Positions 23,914 to 32,547 of a DNA stretch of 64,000 nt are shown here, piece by piece. The notes under the pieces are model-generated. The model was not told the DNA's origin and made no database searches. It was given only the letters and a program-made list of their open reading frames with translations. The position numbers were made by a program, and so were the translations under genes. Source of the DNA: Sphaerisporangium rhizosphaerae (GTDB taxonomy: Bacteria; Actinomycetota; Actinomycetes; Streptosporangiales; Streptosporangiaceae); assembly GCF_042665155.1 (NCBI RefSeq), contig NZ_JBHTCG010000032.1, positions 1 through 64,000 on the forward strand, read 5' to 3'. Numbering within the stretch: the first letter of the stretch is position 1; each line of letters opens with the position of its first letter.

Positions 23914-25602
23914 ATGGGGCGGGCCAACGACGCCGCTGCGGCGGCGCTTGAGGAGTATGCCGATCTTTTCGCGATGACCGGCGGCGACGCCTTCCGGGTG
24001 CGCAGCTACCAGAAGGCCGCCAAGGCCATCGCCGGCCATCCCGGGGACATCTCGCGGGTTAACGTCCGCGAGGTGCCCGGCGTCGGCGAGGCGATCGCGA
24101 AGAAGGTCGAGGAGTTCCTGCAGCGGGGCAGCTTCCGCCAGCTCGACGCCCTGCGCGCCGAGGTGCCCGAGGGGGTGCGCCTGCTCACGCGCATCGCCTC
24201 CCTCGGGCCCAAGAAGGCCGTGTTCCTCTTCCGCGAGCTCGGCATCGACTCGCCCGAGGCGCTGGCGGAGGCGATCGAGCAGGGCCGGCTCGCGGGCCTT
24301 CGCGGGTTCGGCGCCAAGACCGAGGAGAACCTCCTCAAGGGCATCCAGCAGCTCAGGCGGGCCGGCGAGCGGGTGCACGCCGGGGTGGCGATGGAGCTGG
24401 CCGAGCGGGTCATCGCCTCGCTCCCGGCCGCCGAGCAGATCGCCTTCGCCGGGTCGCTGCGCCGCATGAAGGAGACGGTCGGCGACATCGACGTCCTCGC
24501 GGTGGGCCCCGAGTCGCTGATGGCCGACTTCAAGGCGCAGCCGTACGTGGCGGAGGTCATCGCGAGCGGGGCGCTGAAGACCTCGGTGCGCACGACGCAG
24601 GGCCTCCAGGTGGACCTCCGCCTGGTGCCCGCCGAGTCGTGGGGCGCGGCGATGCAGTACTTCACCGGTTCCAAGGAGCACAACGTGCGGTTGCGCGAGA
24701 TGTGCGTCAAGCGCGGCTGGAAGCTGTCGGAGTACGGCCTGTTCGAGGGTGAGACGGTGATCGCCGCCAAGTCCGAGGAGGACATCTACGCGGCGCTCGG
24801 CATGCAGTGGGTGCCGCCCCCGCTGCGCGAGGACGGCGGGGAGGTCGAGGCGGCCCTGCGCGGCGCGCTGCCCGAGCTGGTCACGCTTTCGGACCTCAAG
24901 GGCGACCTGCACACCCACACCGACCTGACCGACGGCATCGCGACGCTGGAAGAGATGGTCGCGGCGGCGGCGCGGCGCGGGTACGCCTACTACGCGGTGA
25001 CCGACCACGCGCCGAACCTGTTCATGCAGCGGATGACCTTGGAGAAGATGCTGGAGCAGCGCGAGCGGCTGCGCCGGCTCCAGGACGAGCATCCGGGCAT
25101 GCGGCTGCTGCACGGCACCGAGCTCAACATCGCGCCCGACGGCACGGTCGACTGGCCGGCGGAGGTGCTCTCGGGCTTCGACATCTGCGTCGCCTCGGTG
25201 CACTCGCACTTCACCCAGTCGCGCGAGGAGATGACCCGCCGGTTCGTCGCCGCCTGCGAGAACCCGCACGTGCACGTCATCGGCCATCCGACCACCCGCA
25301 AGATCGGCAAGCGCCCGCCGGTGGACGCCGACTGGGAGGCCGTCTTCGCGGCGGCGGCCCGCACGGGGACGGCGCTGGAGATCGACGCCTATCCCGACCG
25401 GGCCGATCTGCCCTCCGACCTGGTGCGGCTGGCCCGCCACCACGGGGTCCGGTTCAGCATCGACAGCGACTCCCACGCCGTGCCGCACATGGACAATCTG
25501 CGCTTCGGCGTCGGCATCGCCCAGCGGGCGGGGCTGACCGGCGACGACGTGATCAACACCTGGCCGCTGGACCGGCTGCTTTCGTTCCTCGGGCGGGGCT
25601 GA
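23914..25602 (+). CDS. polX: DNA polymerase/3'-5' exonuclease PolX
   Basis: A 562-residue family X polymerase with a C-terminal PHP domain. Order: 8-kDa/HhH region (VREVPGVGEAIAKKVEEF, about 51-68), second HhH near 130, palm with GSLRRMKETVGDIDVL carrying D191 and D193 and the third carboxylate D234 in QVDLRLV. The PHP metal motifs are DLHTHTDLTDG (about 331-341), TDHAPN, HGTELNI, ASVHSHF, HPTT and DSDSHA. All catalytic residues of both activities are present. It fills gaps and trims 3' ends in base-excision repair. The ATG at 23914 is chosen for family length. Confidence 0.95.
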   Translation: MGRANDAAAAALEEYADLFAMTGGDAFRVRSYQKAAKAIAGHPGDISRVNVREVPGVGEAIAKKVEEFLQRGSFRQLDALRAEVPEGVRLLTRIASLGPKKAVFLFRELGIDSPEALAEAIEQGRLAGLRGFGAKTEENLLKGIQQLRRAGERVHAGVAMELAERVIASLPAAEQIAFAGSLRRMKETVGDIDVLAVGPESLMADFKAQPYVAEVIASGALKTSVRTTQGLQVDLRLVPAESWGAAMQYFTGSKEHNVRLREMCVKRGWKLSEYGLFEGETVIAAKSEEDIYAALGMQWVPPPLREDGGEVEAALRGALPELVTLSDLKGDLHTHTDLTDGIATLEEMVAAAARRGYAYYAVTDHAPNLFMQRMTLEKMLEQRERLRRLQDEHPGMRLLHGTELNIAPDGTVDWPAEVLSGFDICVASVHSHFTQSREEMTRRFVAACENPHVHVIGHPTTRKIGKRPPVDADWEAVFAAAARTGTALEIDAYPDRADLPSDLVRLARHHGVRFSIDSDSHAVPHMDNLRFGVGIAQRAGLTGDDVINTWPLDRLLSFLGRG

Positions 25603-25623
25603 GCGCCCGCTCCGCGCCCGGGG

Positions 25624-25639
25624 GCCTCCCGCCGGAGGC
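25624..25639 (+). terminator. Short GC hairpin after polX
   Basis: GCCTCC-CGCC-GGAGGC forms a six-pair stem 21 bp after the polX stop. It is a weak candidate. Confidence 0.4.
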
Positions 25640-25670
25640 GCGCGCGGAGTAGACTGGACCTATAACATGG

Positions 25671-25685
25671 TTTCCTGGTAGGAAA
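25671..25685 (+). promoter_or_regulatory. Inverted repeat upstream of the molybdenum oxidoreductase gene
   Basis: TTTCC-TGGTA-GGAAA lies about 34 bp before the ATG, inside an unusually AT-rich patch that also holds TATAAC at 25661. It may be an operator at the promoter. Confidence 0.35.
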
Positions 25686-25718
25686 TTGGTACAAGTTTGA
25701 CCGGACGGGGGGTCCCCC

Positions 25719-26936
25719 ATGGAACTCGAAGACCGGACCGGCGAGGCCACCAGGACCAGACCCGCCCCGGGACACGCGAGGAGCGCCGCGCCGGTCCCCC
25801 GGATGCGCCGCGCGCCCTCAGCGCCCCCCGCGGAGGCGCCGGCGGCGATCCCCGCGGCGCCGGGGCCCATCGTCAAGCCGCTGCCGCCCGACCTGTTCAT
25901 CACCTACGGCTCCAGCGCCGAGACCCGCTGGGAGGCCATGCACGGCCAGGGGTACCACACCCCGAACGACCGCTTCTTCGTCCGCAACCACACCGCCACG
26001 CCGCTCATCGACGCCCGTACCTGGCGGCTGCGGCTGCACGGGGACGGGCTGCGCGCCCCCCGCACCCTGACCTACGAGGACCTGCTGGCCCTGCCCGCGA
26101 CGACCGCGGACGTCGCCATCGAGTGCGCCGGCAACGGGCGGGCCTTCTTCGACCTCCAGCAGGACCAGCGCATGGCGGGCATCCCCTGGCGGCTCGGCGC
26201 CATCGGCGTCGCCCGGTGGCGCGGCGTGCCGCTGTCGACGCTGCTGGACCTGGCCGGGGTGCGCGCCGACGCGGTCGACGTCATGCCGCGGGGCCTCGAC
26301 CCGGTGTACGTCGAGGACGGCGTCGACCACGGGCACGTGCGCCGTCCGCTGCCCGTCGCCAAGGCGCTGTCGGACGTGCTGGTGGCCTACGAGATGAACG
26401 ACCGGCCGCTGCCGCCCGACCACGGGTTCCCCGCCCGCCTGGTGGTGCCCGGCTGGAGCGGCGTGGCCTCGATCAAGTGGCTCGGTGACATCGAGGTCGC
26501 CACCACCGCGCTCTCCTCGCCGTGGAACACCCGCTTCTACCGCATGTTCGGGCCCGGCCACCCGCCCGGCGGCGCCCCGCTGAGCGACCAGGTGGTCAAG
26601 AGCGCCTTCGAGCTGCCGTGGGGCGCCACGCTGCGGGCCGGGCGGCAGCACATCCTGCGCGGCCGCTCGTGGTCGGGCGGCGGCCGCGTCGTGCGGGTCG
26701 AGGTGAGCGTGGACGGCGGCCTGAGCTGGCAGCGCGCCGAGACCCGCGGGCCCCGCCCGGCGCGGGCGTGGGCGCCCTGGCACCTGGCCTGGGTACCGAG
26801 GCGGCCGGGGGCGCACATCCTGATGGCCAGGGCCGTCGACGAGACCGGGGCCACCCAGCCGGCGCGGGCGCGGTTCAACATGCTGGGCTACCACTTCGAC
26901 GGCGTCGTCCAGCACCCGGTGACGGTCATCCCCTGA
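25719..26936 (+). CDS. Sulfite-oxidase-family molybdopterin oxidoreductase
   Basis: A 405-residue protein with an N-terminal Mo-cofactor domain and a C-terminal dimerisation domain. The molybdenum-ligating cysteine is C136 in IECAGNG. Other family blocks are HTPNDRFFVRNH (about 80-91), VPGWSGVASIKWLG and, in the dimerisation domain, VVRVEVSVDGGLSWQRAE. The N-terminus (about 50 residues) is Ala/Pro-rich without a clear signal peptide, so a cytoplasmic place is likely. It may oxidise sulfite or another S- or N-oxide substrate. No haem or cytochrome partner is adjacent. Confidence 0.9.
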   Translation: MELEDRTGEATRTRPAPGHARSAAPVPRMRRAPSAPPAEAPAAIPAAPGPIVKPLPPDLFITYGSSAETRWEAMHGQGYHTPNDRFFVRNHTATPLIDARTWRLRLHGDGLRAPRTLTYEDLLALPATTADVAIECAGNGRAFFDLQQDQRMAGIPWRLGAIGVARWRGVPLSTLLDLAGVRADAVDVMPRGLDPVYVEDGVDHGHVRRPLPVAKALSDVLVAYEMNDRPLPPDHGFPARLVVPGWSGVASIKWLGDIEVATTALSSPWNTRFYRMFGPGHPPGGAPLSDQVVKSAFELPWGATLRAGRQHILRGRSWSGGGRVVRVEVSVDGGLSWQRAETRGPRPARAWAPWHLAWVPRRPGAHILMARAVDETGATQPARARFNMLGYHFDGVVQHPVTVIP

Positions 26937-27028
26937 AACGGGCGCCGGGCGCCCGCGACGAAGCCCGGCCGGGGTCTTCCTGGGGGCGGACCCGCGGCCG
27001 GGGCGGCTGAGGGAGGATGTCCCCAGCG

Positions 27029-27062
27029 CTCCGGGGAGGCACCCGAAGGCGCCACCCCGGAG
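27029..27062. terminator. Shared hairpin between convergent genes
   Basis: CTCCGGGG and CCCCGGAG pair around an A-A mismatch and a further GGC/GCC stem. It lies between the convergent stops at 26936 and 27068 and can serve both strands. Confidence 0.6.
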
Positions 27063-27067
27063 GGTTC

Positions 27068-28678
27068 TCAGTGGCCGGTCGCCTTCTCGGCGCCGGCGCC
27101 GGTGAGCGACCGCACCTCGATCTCGGCGTACTTGGCCGCGTTGTACTCCTTGCTGAGCACCGTCCCGATGTAGCCGGCCAGGAAGCCGATCGGGATCGAG
27201 ACCAGGCCGGGGTTCTCCAGCGGGAACCAGTTGAAGGCCGCGCCGGGGAACAGCGAGGTCGGCGTGCCCGACACCACCGGCGAGAAGATCACCAGCAGCA
27301 CGGCCGACGCCAGGCCGCCGTAGATGGCCGAGACCGCGCCCGCGGTGTTGAACCGCTTCCAGAACAGGCTGTAGAGGATCGCGGGCAGGTTGCCCGAGGC
27401 CGCGACCGCGAAGGCGAGCGCGACCAGGAAGGCCACGTTGAGGTTCTGCGCGAAGATGCCAAGGACGATCGACACCGCGCCGATGGCGAAGGCGGCGATG
27501 CGGGCGACCTTGATCTCCTGCTGCTCGGTGGCGTTGCCCCGCTTGAAGACGTGCGCGTACAGGTCGTGGGCGAAGCTGGAGGAGGAGGCCAGCGTCAGGC
27601 CCGCCACCACGGCGAGGATCGTCGCGAACGCCACCGCGGCGATGACCGCGAGCAGGATCGTGCCGCCGACGTCGCCGAAGATGAGCTGGCCGACCTTCTG
27701 CGCCAGCTGCGGAGCCGCCGTGTTGCCCGCCTTGTTCTGCGCGGCGATGGCCTTGCTGCCGACCAGCGCGGCGGCGCCGAAGCCGAGCACGAGGGTGAGC
27801 AGGTAGAACACGCCGATGATGCCGATGCCCCATAGGACCGACTTGCGGGCGTCCCTGGCGGTCGGCACGGTGTAGAAGCGGATCAGGATGTGCGGCAGGC
27901 CGGCGGTGCCGAGCACCAGGGCCAGGCCGAGGCTGATCAGGTCGAGCTTGCTGACCAGGCCCTTGGCCTCGACGCCGTACTTCAGGCCCGGGTTGAGGAA
28001 GGCGTCGCCCTTGCCGCTCTGCTGGGCCGCGTTGCCGAGCAGGCTCGACAGGTTGAACCCGAAGTGGCCGAGCACCAGCAGGGTCACCAGGGCGGCGCCG
28101 GTCATCAGCAGCACGGCCTTGACGATCTGCACCCAGGTGGTGCCCTTCATGCCGCCGACGACCACGTAGATGATCATCAGCAGGCCGACCACCACGATGG
28201 TGCCGATCTTGCCGGCGTCGGAGGTGATGCCGAACAGCAGGCCGACCAGCGCGCCGGCTCCGACCATCTGCGCCAGCAGGTAGAAGATGCTGACCGTGAT
28301 CGTCGACACGCCGGCGGCCGTGCGCACCGGGCGCGGGCTCATCCGGAAGGCCAGCACGTCGGCCATCGTGAACTTGCCGGAGTTGCGCATCAGCTCGGCG
28401 ACGAGCAGCAGCGCCACCAGCCAGGCGACCAGGAAGCCGATCGAGTAGAGGAACCCGTCGTAGCCCGACAGCGCGATGATGCCCGCGATGCCGAGGAAGG
28501 ACGCGGCCGACATGTAGTCGCCGCCGATGGCCAGGCCGTTCTGCACACCGGTGAACGAGCGTCCGCCCGCGTAGTAGTCGGTGGCGCTCTTGGTGTTGCG
28601 GCTCGCCCAGAACGTGATGCCCAGCGTCGCGGCGACGAAGATCACGAAAAGGGTGATCGACAGCGCGTGGTCACTCAT
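27068..28678 (-). CDS. actP: Sodium:solute symporter, ActP-like (acetate/monocarboxylate)
   Basis: A 536-residue membrane protein of the SSS family with about 13 hydrophobic helices. The features AIGGDYMSAASFLGIAG, FYLLAQMVGAGALVG and GTAGLPHILIRFYTVP are those of ActP/MctC carriers of acetate, pyruvate and propionate. The ATG lies within the end of the small DUF485 gene (ATGAGTGA overlap), the usual pairing for ActP. Transported acid is inferred from family only. Confidence 0.9.
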   Translation of the reverse strand: MSDHALSITLFVIFVAATLGITFWASRNTKSATDYYAGGRSFTGVQNGLAIGGDYMSAASFLGIAGIIALSGYDGFLYSIGFLVAWLVALLLVAELMRNSGKFTMADVLAFRMSPRPVRTAAGVSTITVSIFYLLAQMVGAGALVGLLFGITSDAGKIGTIVVVGLLMIIYVVVGGMKGTTWVQIVKAVLLMTGAALVTLLVLGHFGFNLSSLLGNAAQQSGKGDAFLNPGLKYGVEAKGLVSKLDLISLGLALVLGTAGLPHILIRFYTVPTARDARKSVLWGIGIIGVFYLLTLVLGFGAAALVGSKAIAAQNKAGNTAAPQLAQKVGQLIFGDVGGTILLAVIAAVAFATILAVVAGLTLASSSSFAHDLYAHVFKRGNATEQQEIKVARIAAFAIGAVSIVLGIFAQNLNVAFLVALAFAVAASGNLPAILYSLFWKRFNTAGAVSAIYGGLASAVLLVIFSPVVSGTPTSLFPGAAFNWFPLENPGLVSIPIGFLAGYIGTVLSKEYNAAKYAEIEVRSLTGAGAEKATGH

Positions 28679-29003
28679 TGGTCGTGGTCTCCATCTCGTC
28701 GCGCAGCTTGCCCGACAGCGGGTCGAGCTTCTTGTCGGCATGCCGGGCGTACGCCCACGCGATCAGGAACGTCGACACGAACTGCAGCACGCCGAAGATC
28801 AGCGCCACGTTGACGTTGCCGAAGACCTTGGTGCCCATGAACCCGCGCGCCCAGCCGGACAGGATCACGTAAAGCAGGTACCAGGCCAGGAAGGCGATCG
28901 TCACAGGGAACGCCCAACTGCGGTAACGGCGGCGCAACTCCTGGAAATCGGCGCCGGCCTGCACCTGTTCGTATTCGGACGACTCGTCTTGTCGAGTGGT
29001 CAC
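28671..29003 (-). CDS. DUF485 small membrane protein
   Basis: A 110-residue protein with a charged N-terminus, FQELRRRYRSWAFPVTIAF as the DUF485 start, two hydrophobic helices and a basic tail (YARHADKKLDPLSGKLRDEM). It is the standard partner encoded before actP (YjcH-like). The GTG at 29003 is chosen because GGAGGT stands six bases upstream. Longer versions lack a ribosome site. Confidence 0.85.
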   Translation of the reverse strand: MTTRQDESSEYEQVQAGADFQELRRRYRSWAFPVTIAFLAWYLLYVILSGWARGFMGTKVFGNVNVALIFGVLQFVSTFLIAWAYARHADKKLDPLSGKLRDEMETTTNE

Positions 29004-29186
29004 GAGACCTCCAACGTTGTGATCTGAATCACGCCATACCGTAGAAGCACCCACCCGCCGCTGCGCAGGGGTGCGGGGCATGCGGTCGCCAAGTCGTACC
29101 GAAGGATCGCTCATCTGGCGCGTACCTGCGCCCAAAGGCGCGATCCCTGCGACGAATGGTCGCCCGCCCCCTTACCCCGGCGAAGG

Positions 29187-31001
29187 TCAGGTGGAGCGCG
29201 GCCGCCAGTCGCCGCGGTTGACGTCGAGCGTCTCAGGCGTGTGCAGCCGCACCATCGTGCGGGCGACGCCGCGCGGAACGCCTCCGGGCGTCAGCAGCGA
29301 CACGACGATCATGACGGCGAAGGAGATCGGCACCGTCCAGGCCGCCGGCTGGGCCAGCAGCGCCCCGGTCCAGCCGGTGTACGGGCCGCCGGTGATGACC
29401 GCGATCACGGCCGCGCTGGCCAGGCCGCCGCCGGTGAGCAGGCCGGCCATCGCCCCCGCGGCGCTCAGCCGCCGCCACCAGATGCCGAGCACCAGCAGCG
29501 GGCAGAAGGAGGACGCGGCCACCGCGAAGGCCAGGCCGACCACGTCGGCGACGGCGAGAGATCGGGCGGAGGTCGCCAGCACCAGCGGCACGGCCACCGC
29601 CATCAGCGTGGCGGCGCGGAACGACTGCACTCCCCCGCGCAGGATGTCCTGGCCGATGACGCCCGCCACCGACACCGCGAGCCCGGAGGAGGTGGACAGG
29701 AACGCGGCGAACGCCCCGGCCGTGACCAGCGCGCCGAGCACCTCGCCCGCCGTCCCGCCGACCAGGCGCGCGGGCAGGGTGAGCACCACCGCGTCGGTGC
29801 GGCCGGTCATCAGCAGCTCGGGGGTGTAGAGGCGGCCGAGCGCGCCGTAGATGGCGGGCAGCAGGTAGAAGGCCCCGAGCAGGGTCAGCACGACGAGGGT
29901 CGTGCGGCGGGCGGCCCGCCCGTCGGGGTTGGTGTAGAAGCGCACCAGGACGTGCGGCAGTCCCATGGTGCCGAGGAAGGTGGCCAGGATGAGCGAGTAG
30001 GTCGCGTACAGCGGGTGCTCCCGGCCGTGCAGGGGCAGCGCCCACTCGTGGTCGGTGAGCACCGGCAGGTTCTCGGCGTGCGGCACCAGGGCCCCGGCCG
30101 GGAAGCCGAGCGTCGTGTCGGCGGTGACGGTGTGCGGGCCGGGCGCCAGCGTGAGGCGCTCCCCCCGCAGGACGCGGCCGTCCACCCGGCCCTTCGCGGT
30201 GACCTCGACCGGCCGCTGGACGCCGACGGTGACGTCGACGCCCATCGTCACGGTGACCGGGGCGGCGAACACCGGAGGCGCGTCCCCCTCGGGCGCGGGC
30301 CTGCCGTGCGCGTACCAGGCGAACAGCAGGAACACCACTGGCAGGGCGAGGGCGGTCAGCTTCAGCCAGTACTGGAAGGCCTGGACGAAGGTGATCGAGC
30401 GCATCCCGCCGGACAGGACGTTGACCGCGACGACAACGGCCACGAGCAGGCCGCCCACCCACGCGGGGCCGCCGGTGATCGTGCGCAGCACCAGGCCGGC
30501 GCTCTGGAACTGCGGCATCAGGTACAGCCAGCCGATCAGCACCACCAGGACGCTCGCCATGCGCCGCACGGCCATCGACTCCAGCCGGGCCTCGGCGAAG
30601 TCGGGCAGCGTGTAGGCGCCCGAGCGGCGCAGCGGCGCCGACACCAGCACCAGCAGCACCAGGTAGCCGCCGGTCCAGCCGACCGGGAGCCACAGCATGT
30701 CGGCCCCGTAGGCGAGGATCAGGCCGGCGATGCCGAGGAAGGAGGCCGCCGAGAGGTACTCCCCGCCGATCGCCGAGGCGTTCCACAGCGGCGAGACGGT
30801 GCGCGAGGCGACGTAGAAGTCGGAGGTGGTGCGCGAGAGCCGCAGGCCGAAGGCCCCGATGAGGACGGCGGCCACCATGACCACCACCACCGCCGCCACC
30901 CCGAGCCCGGCGTTCAGCGCCGTGCTCCCGCCCGGACGGAGGTCGGGCTCGCCGGAGCCGGCGCCGCCGAGGTGCGCCGCCGGAGACCGCCACCCCGGCA
31001 T
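29187..31001 (-). CDS. Second sodium:solute symporter with an extra extracytoplasmic insert
   Basis: About 604 residues if it starts at the ATG at 31001. A TTG at 31040 is also possible, and neither has a good ribosome site. SSS signatures are present: ASAIGGEYLSAASFLGIAG, FLGTMGLPHVLVRFYTNP and AFAAFLSTSSGLAVSVAG. Compared with the ActP-like protein it has an insert of roughly 90 residues after a membrane helix, containing VDVTVGVQRPVEVTAKGRVD and APGPHTVTADTTLGFPAG, which looks like a small beta domain outside the membrane. It follows a DUF485-like gene and a LytS/LytT pair in the same direction. Confidence 0.85.
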   Translation of the reverse strand: MPGWRSPAAHLGGAGSGEPDLRPGGSTALNAGLGVAAVVVVMVAAVLIGAFGLRLSRTTSDFYVASRTVSPLWNASAIGGEYLSAASFLGIAGLILAYGADMLWLPVGWTGGYLVLLVLVSAPLRRSGAYTLPDFAEARLESMAVRRMASVLVVLIGWLYLMPQFQSAGLVLRTITGGPAWVGGLLVAVVVAVNVLSGGMRSITFVQAFQYWLKLTALALPVVFLLFAWYAHGRPAPEGDAPPVFAAPVTVTMGVDVTVGVQRPVEVTAKGRVDGRVLRGERLTLAPGPHTVTADTTLGFPAGALVPHAENLPVLTDHEWALPLHGREHPLYATYSLILATFLGTMGLPHVLVRFYTNPDGRAARRTTLVVLTLLGAFYLLPAIYGALGRLYTPELLMTGRTDAVVLTLPARLVGGTAGEVLGALVTAGAFAAFLSTSSGLAVSVAGVIGQDILRGGVQSFRAATLMAVAVPLVLATSARSLAVADVVGLAFAVAASSFCPLLVLGIWWRRLSAAGAMAGLLTGGGLASAAVIAVITGGPYTGWTGALLAQPAAWTVPISFAVMIVVSLLTPGGVPRGVARTMVRLHTPETLDVNRGDWRPRST

Positions 31002-31056
31002 GTCCGGGGTCGGCGTATCCCGGAGCTGTCCCCGGCACAACCGGCGGCGCGGCCGG

Positions 31057-31641
31057 TCACCGGCGCTCGACCAGGTCGGCGAAGTGGCGCTCGTTGCGCT
31101 CGGCCTGGCGGACGTACAGCCAGGCGCCGGCCACGAACGCCGGGTAGATGAGCCCGGCCAGCACCAGCCACGGCAGCGGCACGCCGAGCAGGCGCACCTC
31201 GCGCAGGCCGGGGACCAGCAGGAACAGCAGCGGCAGGCCGCCGATGACGCACGACAGCACCGTGCAGACGAACAGCGCCAGCCGGAACTGGGTGCGCACC
31301 AGCGAGCGCATGTAGACCTCGCCGAGGCTGGTCTGCTCGTCGATCTCCCGGGTGACGGGCTGGCGGGGCCTGCGGGCGGCGGTGGTGCGCGGGCTGGTGA
31401 CCACCTGCCGCCGCGGCCGTTCGGGGGTCTTCGGGGCGATGCGCCGCCACCCGCCGTCCTGCGGCCGGTCCCCGCGAGCGGAGGCCGGCGGGGACGGCTC
31501 GCGGTCGGCGCCCACTCCGCGCGGCCGTTCCTCGCGCGGCTCGCGGTCGGCGCTCACTCGACGCGGCCGTTCCTCGCGCGGCTCACGGTCGGCGCTCACT
31601 CCGCGCGGCCGTTCCTGACGCGGCTCACGGTCGGCGGTCAC
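31057..31641 (-). CDS. DUF485-like membrane protein with 14-residue N-terminal repeats
   Basis: A 194-residue protein. The C-terminal half (about 100-194) has two hydrophobic helices, FRLALFVCTVLSCVIGGLPL and LPWLVLAGLIYPAFVAGAWL, and ends with a charged tail, like the partner proteins of SSS carriers. The N-terminal 50 residues are 14-residue units of the form REPREERPRGVSAD, strongly charged. The GTG overlaps the response-regulator stop (GTGA). It is likely co-expressed with the second symporter. The role of the repeat is unknown. Confidence 0.75.
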   Translation of the reverse strand: MTADREPRQERPRGVSADREPREERPRRVSADREPREERPRGVGADREPSPPASARGDRPQDGGWRRIAPKTPERPRRQVVTSPRTTAARRPRQPVTREIDEQTSLGEVYMRSLVRTQFRLALFVCTVLSCVIGGLPLLFLLVPGLREVRLLGVPLPWLVLAGLIYPAFVAGAWLYVRQAERNERHFADLVERR

Positions 31642-31660
31642 TCGGCGCGGCCTTTCCTGG
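31523..31660 (-). repeat. In-frame tandem repeat, 42-bp period, crossing a gene junction
   Basis: Units with GGCCGTTCCT or GGCCTTTCCT recur at 31523, 31565, 31607 and 31649. The last one lies in the 3' end of the LytT gene and the others in the 5' end of the next gene, so the repeat spans the GTGA overlap. Confidence 0.85.
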
Positions 31661-32426
31661 CGCGGCGGACGAGCAGGTCGCGCAGCTCGCGGGTGTGGCG
31701 GCGACTGACCGGGATCTCGGTGTCGCCGATGCGCACCGTGCAGCGGCCGGAGTCGATGTGCAGCTCGTCGATGTGCTTGACCGCGACCAGGTGGCTGCGG
31801 TGCACGCGGATGAACCCGGCGCCGGCCCAGCGCTCCTCCAGCGCGGCCAGCGGGATGCGCACCAGGTGGCTGCCGCTCGCGGTGTGCAGGCGCGCGTAGT
31901 CGCCCTGGGCCTCGACGTAGCGGACGTCGGAGCTGGCCACGAACCGGGTCACCCCGGCCAGTTCGACCGGGATGGTGTCGCCCTCGGGCGCCGGACGCGC
32001 GGCCTCCTCCCCCGCTCCCGGACCGCCCGGGATGCCGGCGCAGACCCTGCGGATGGCCTCGGCGAGCCGTTCGGGACGCACCGGCTTGAGCAGGTAGTCC
32101 TCGGCCTTGATCTCGAAGGCGTCCACCGCGTGCTCTTCGTAGGCGGTGACGAACACCACGCGCGGCGGCCGGGCGAACTGGGCCAGCAGGCGGCCGAGCA
32201 CGACGCCGTCCAGGCCGCGCATGCGGATGTCCAGGAAGACCGCCTCGACCGGCCTGCCGTCGGCCATGGCGCGGTCGAGCATCTTCAGCGCCGACGCGCC
32301 GTCGCGGGCCAGGGCGACCTCGCCGATGCGGGGATCGGCGCGCAGCAGGTACGCCAGGTCCTCAAGCGCCGGCTGCTCGTCGTCCACCGCGAGCACGCGC
32401 AGGCCCGTCACCTCACCGCCACTCAC
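31638..32426 (-). CDS. LytTR-family response regulator
   Basis: A 262-residue regulator. The receiver domain (about 9-125) has the acidic pair D15-D16, the phosphoacceptor D66 in VFLDIRMRG and the lysine of LLKPVRPERL. A Gly/Glu-rich linker leads to a LytTR DNA-binding domain (about 155-255) with VRYVEAQGDYARLHT and FIRVHRSHLVAVKHI. It follows the sensor kinase gene and precedes the DUF485-like and symporter genes. This suggests that it switches on the carriers in response to an external acid, as pyruvate-sensing LytS/LytT systems do in other bacteria. That link is inferred. Confidence 0.9.
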   Translation of the reverse strand: MSGGEVTGLRVLAVDDEQPALEDLAYLLRADPRIGEVALARDGASALKMLDRAMADGRPVEAVFLDIRMRGLDGVVLGRLLAQFARPPRVVFVTAYEEHAVDAFEIKAEDYLLKPVRPERLAEAIRRVCAGIPGGPGAGEEAARPAPEGDTIPVELAGVTRFVASSDVRYVEAQGDYARLHTASGSHLVRIPLAALEERWAGAGFIRVHRSHLVAVKHIDELHIDSGRCTVRIGDTEIPVSRRHTRELRDLLVRRARKGRAE

Positions 32427-32547
32427 CCTGACTCGCCCAGAGGTCGCCGAACCGGGGCGCCGACCTGGCGAAAGTTGCTCCTCATCCCCCTAGAGGGTGG
32501 TGAATCGGGCAGGGGAAGTCAACGGGTCAGACGCCCGGCGCTGATAA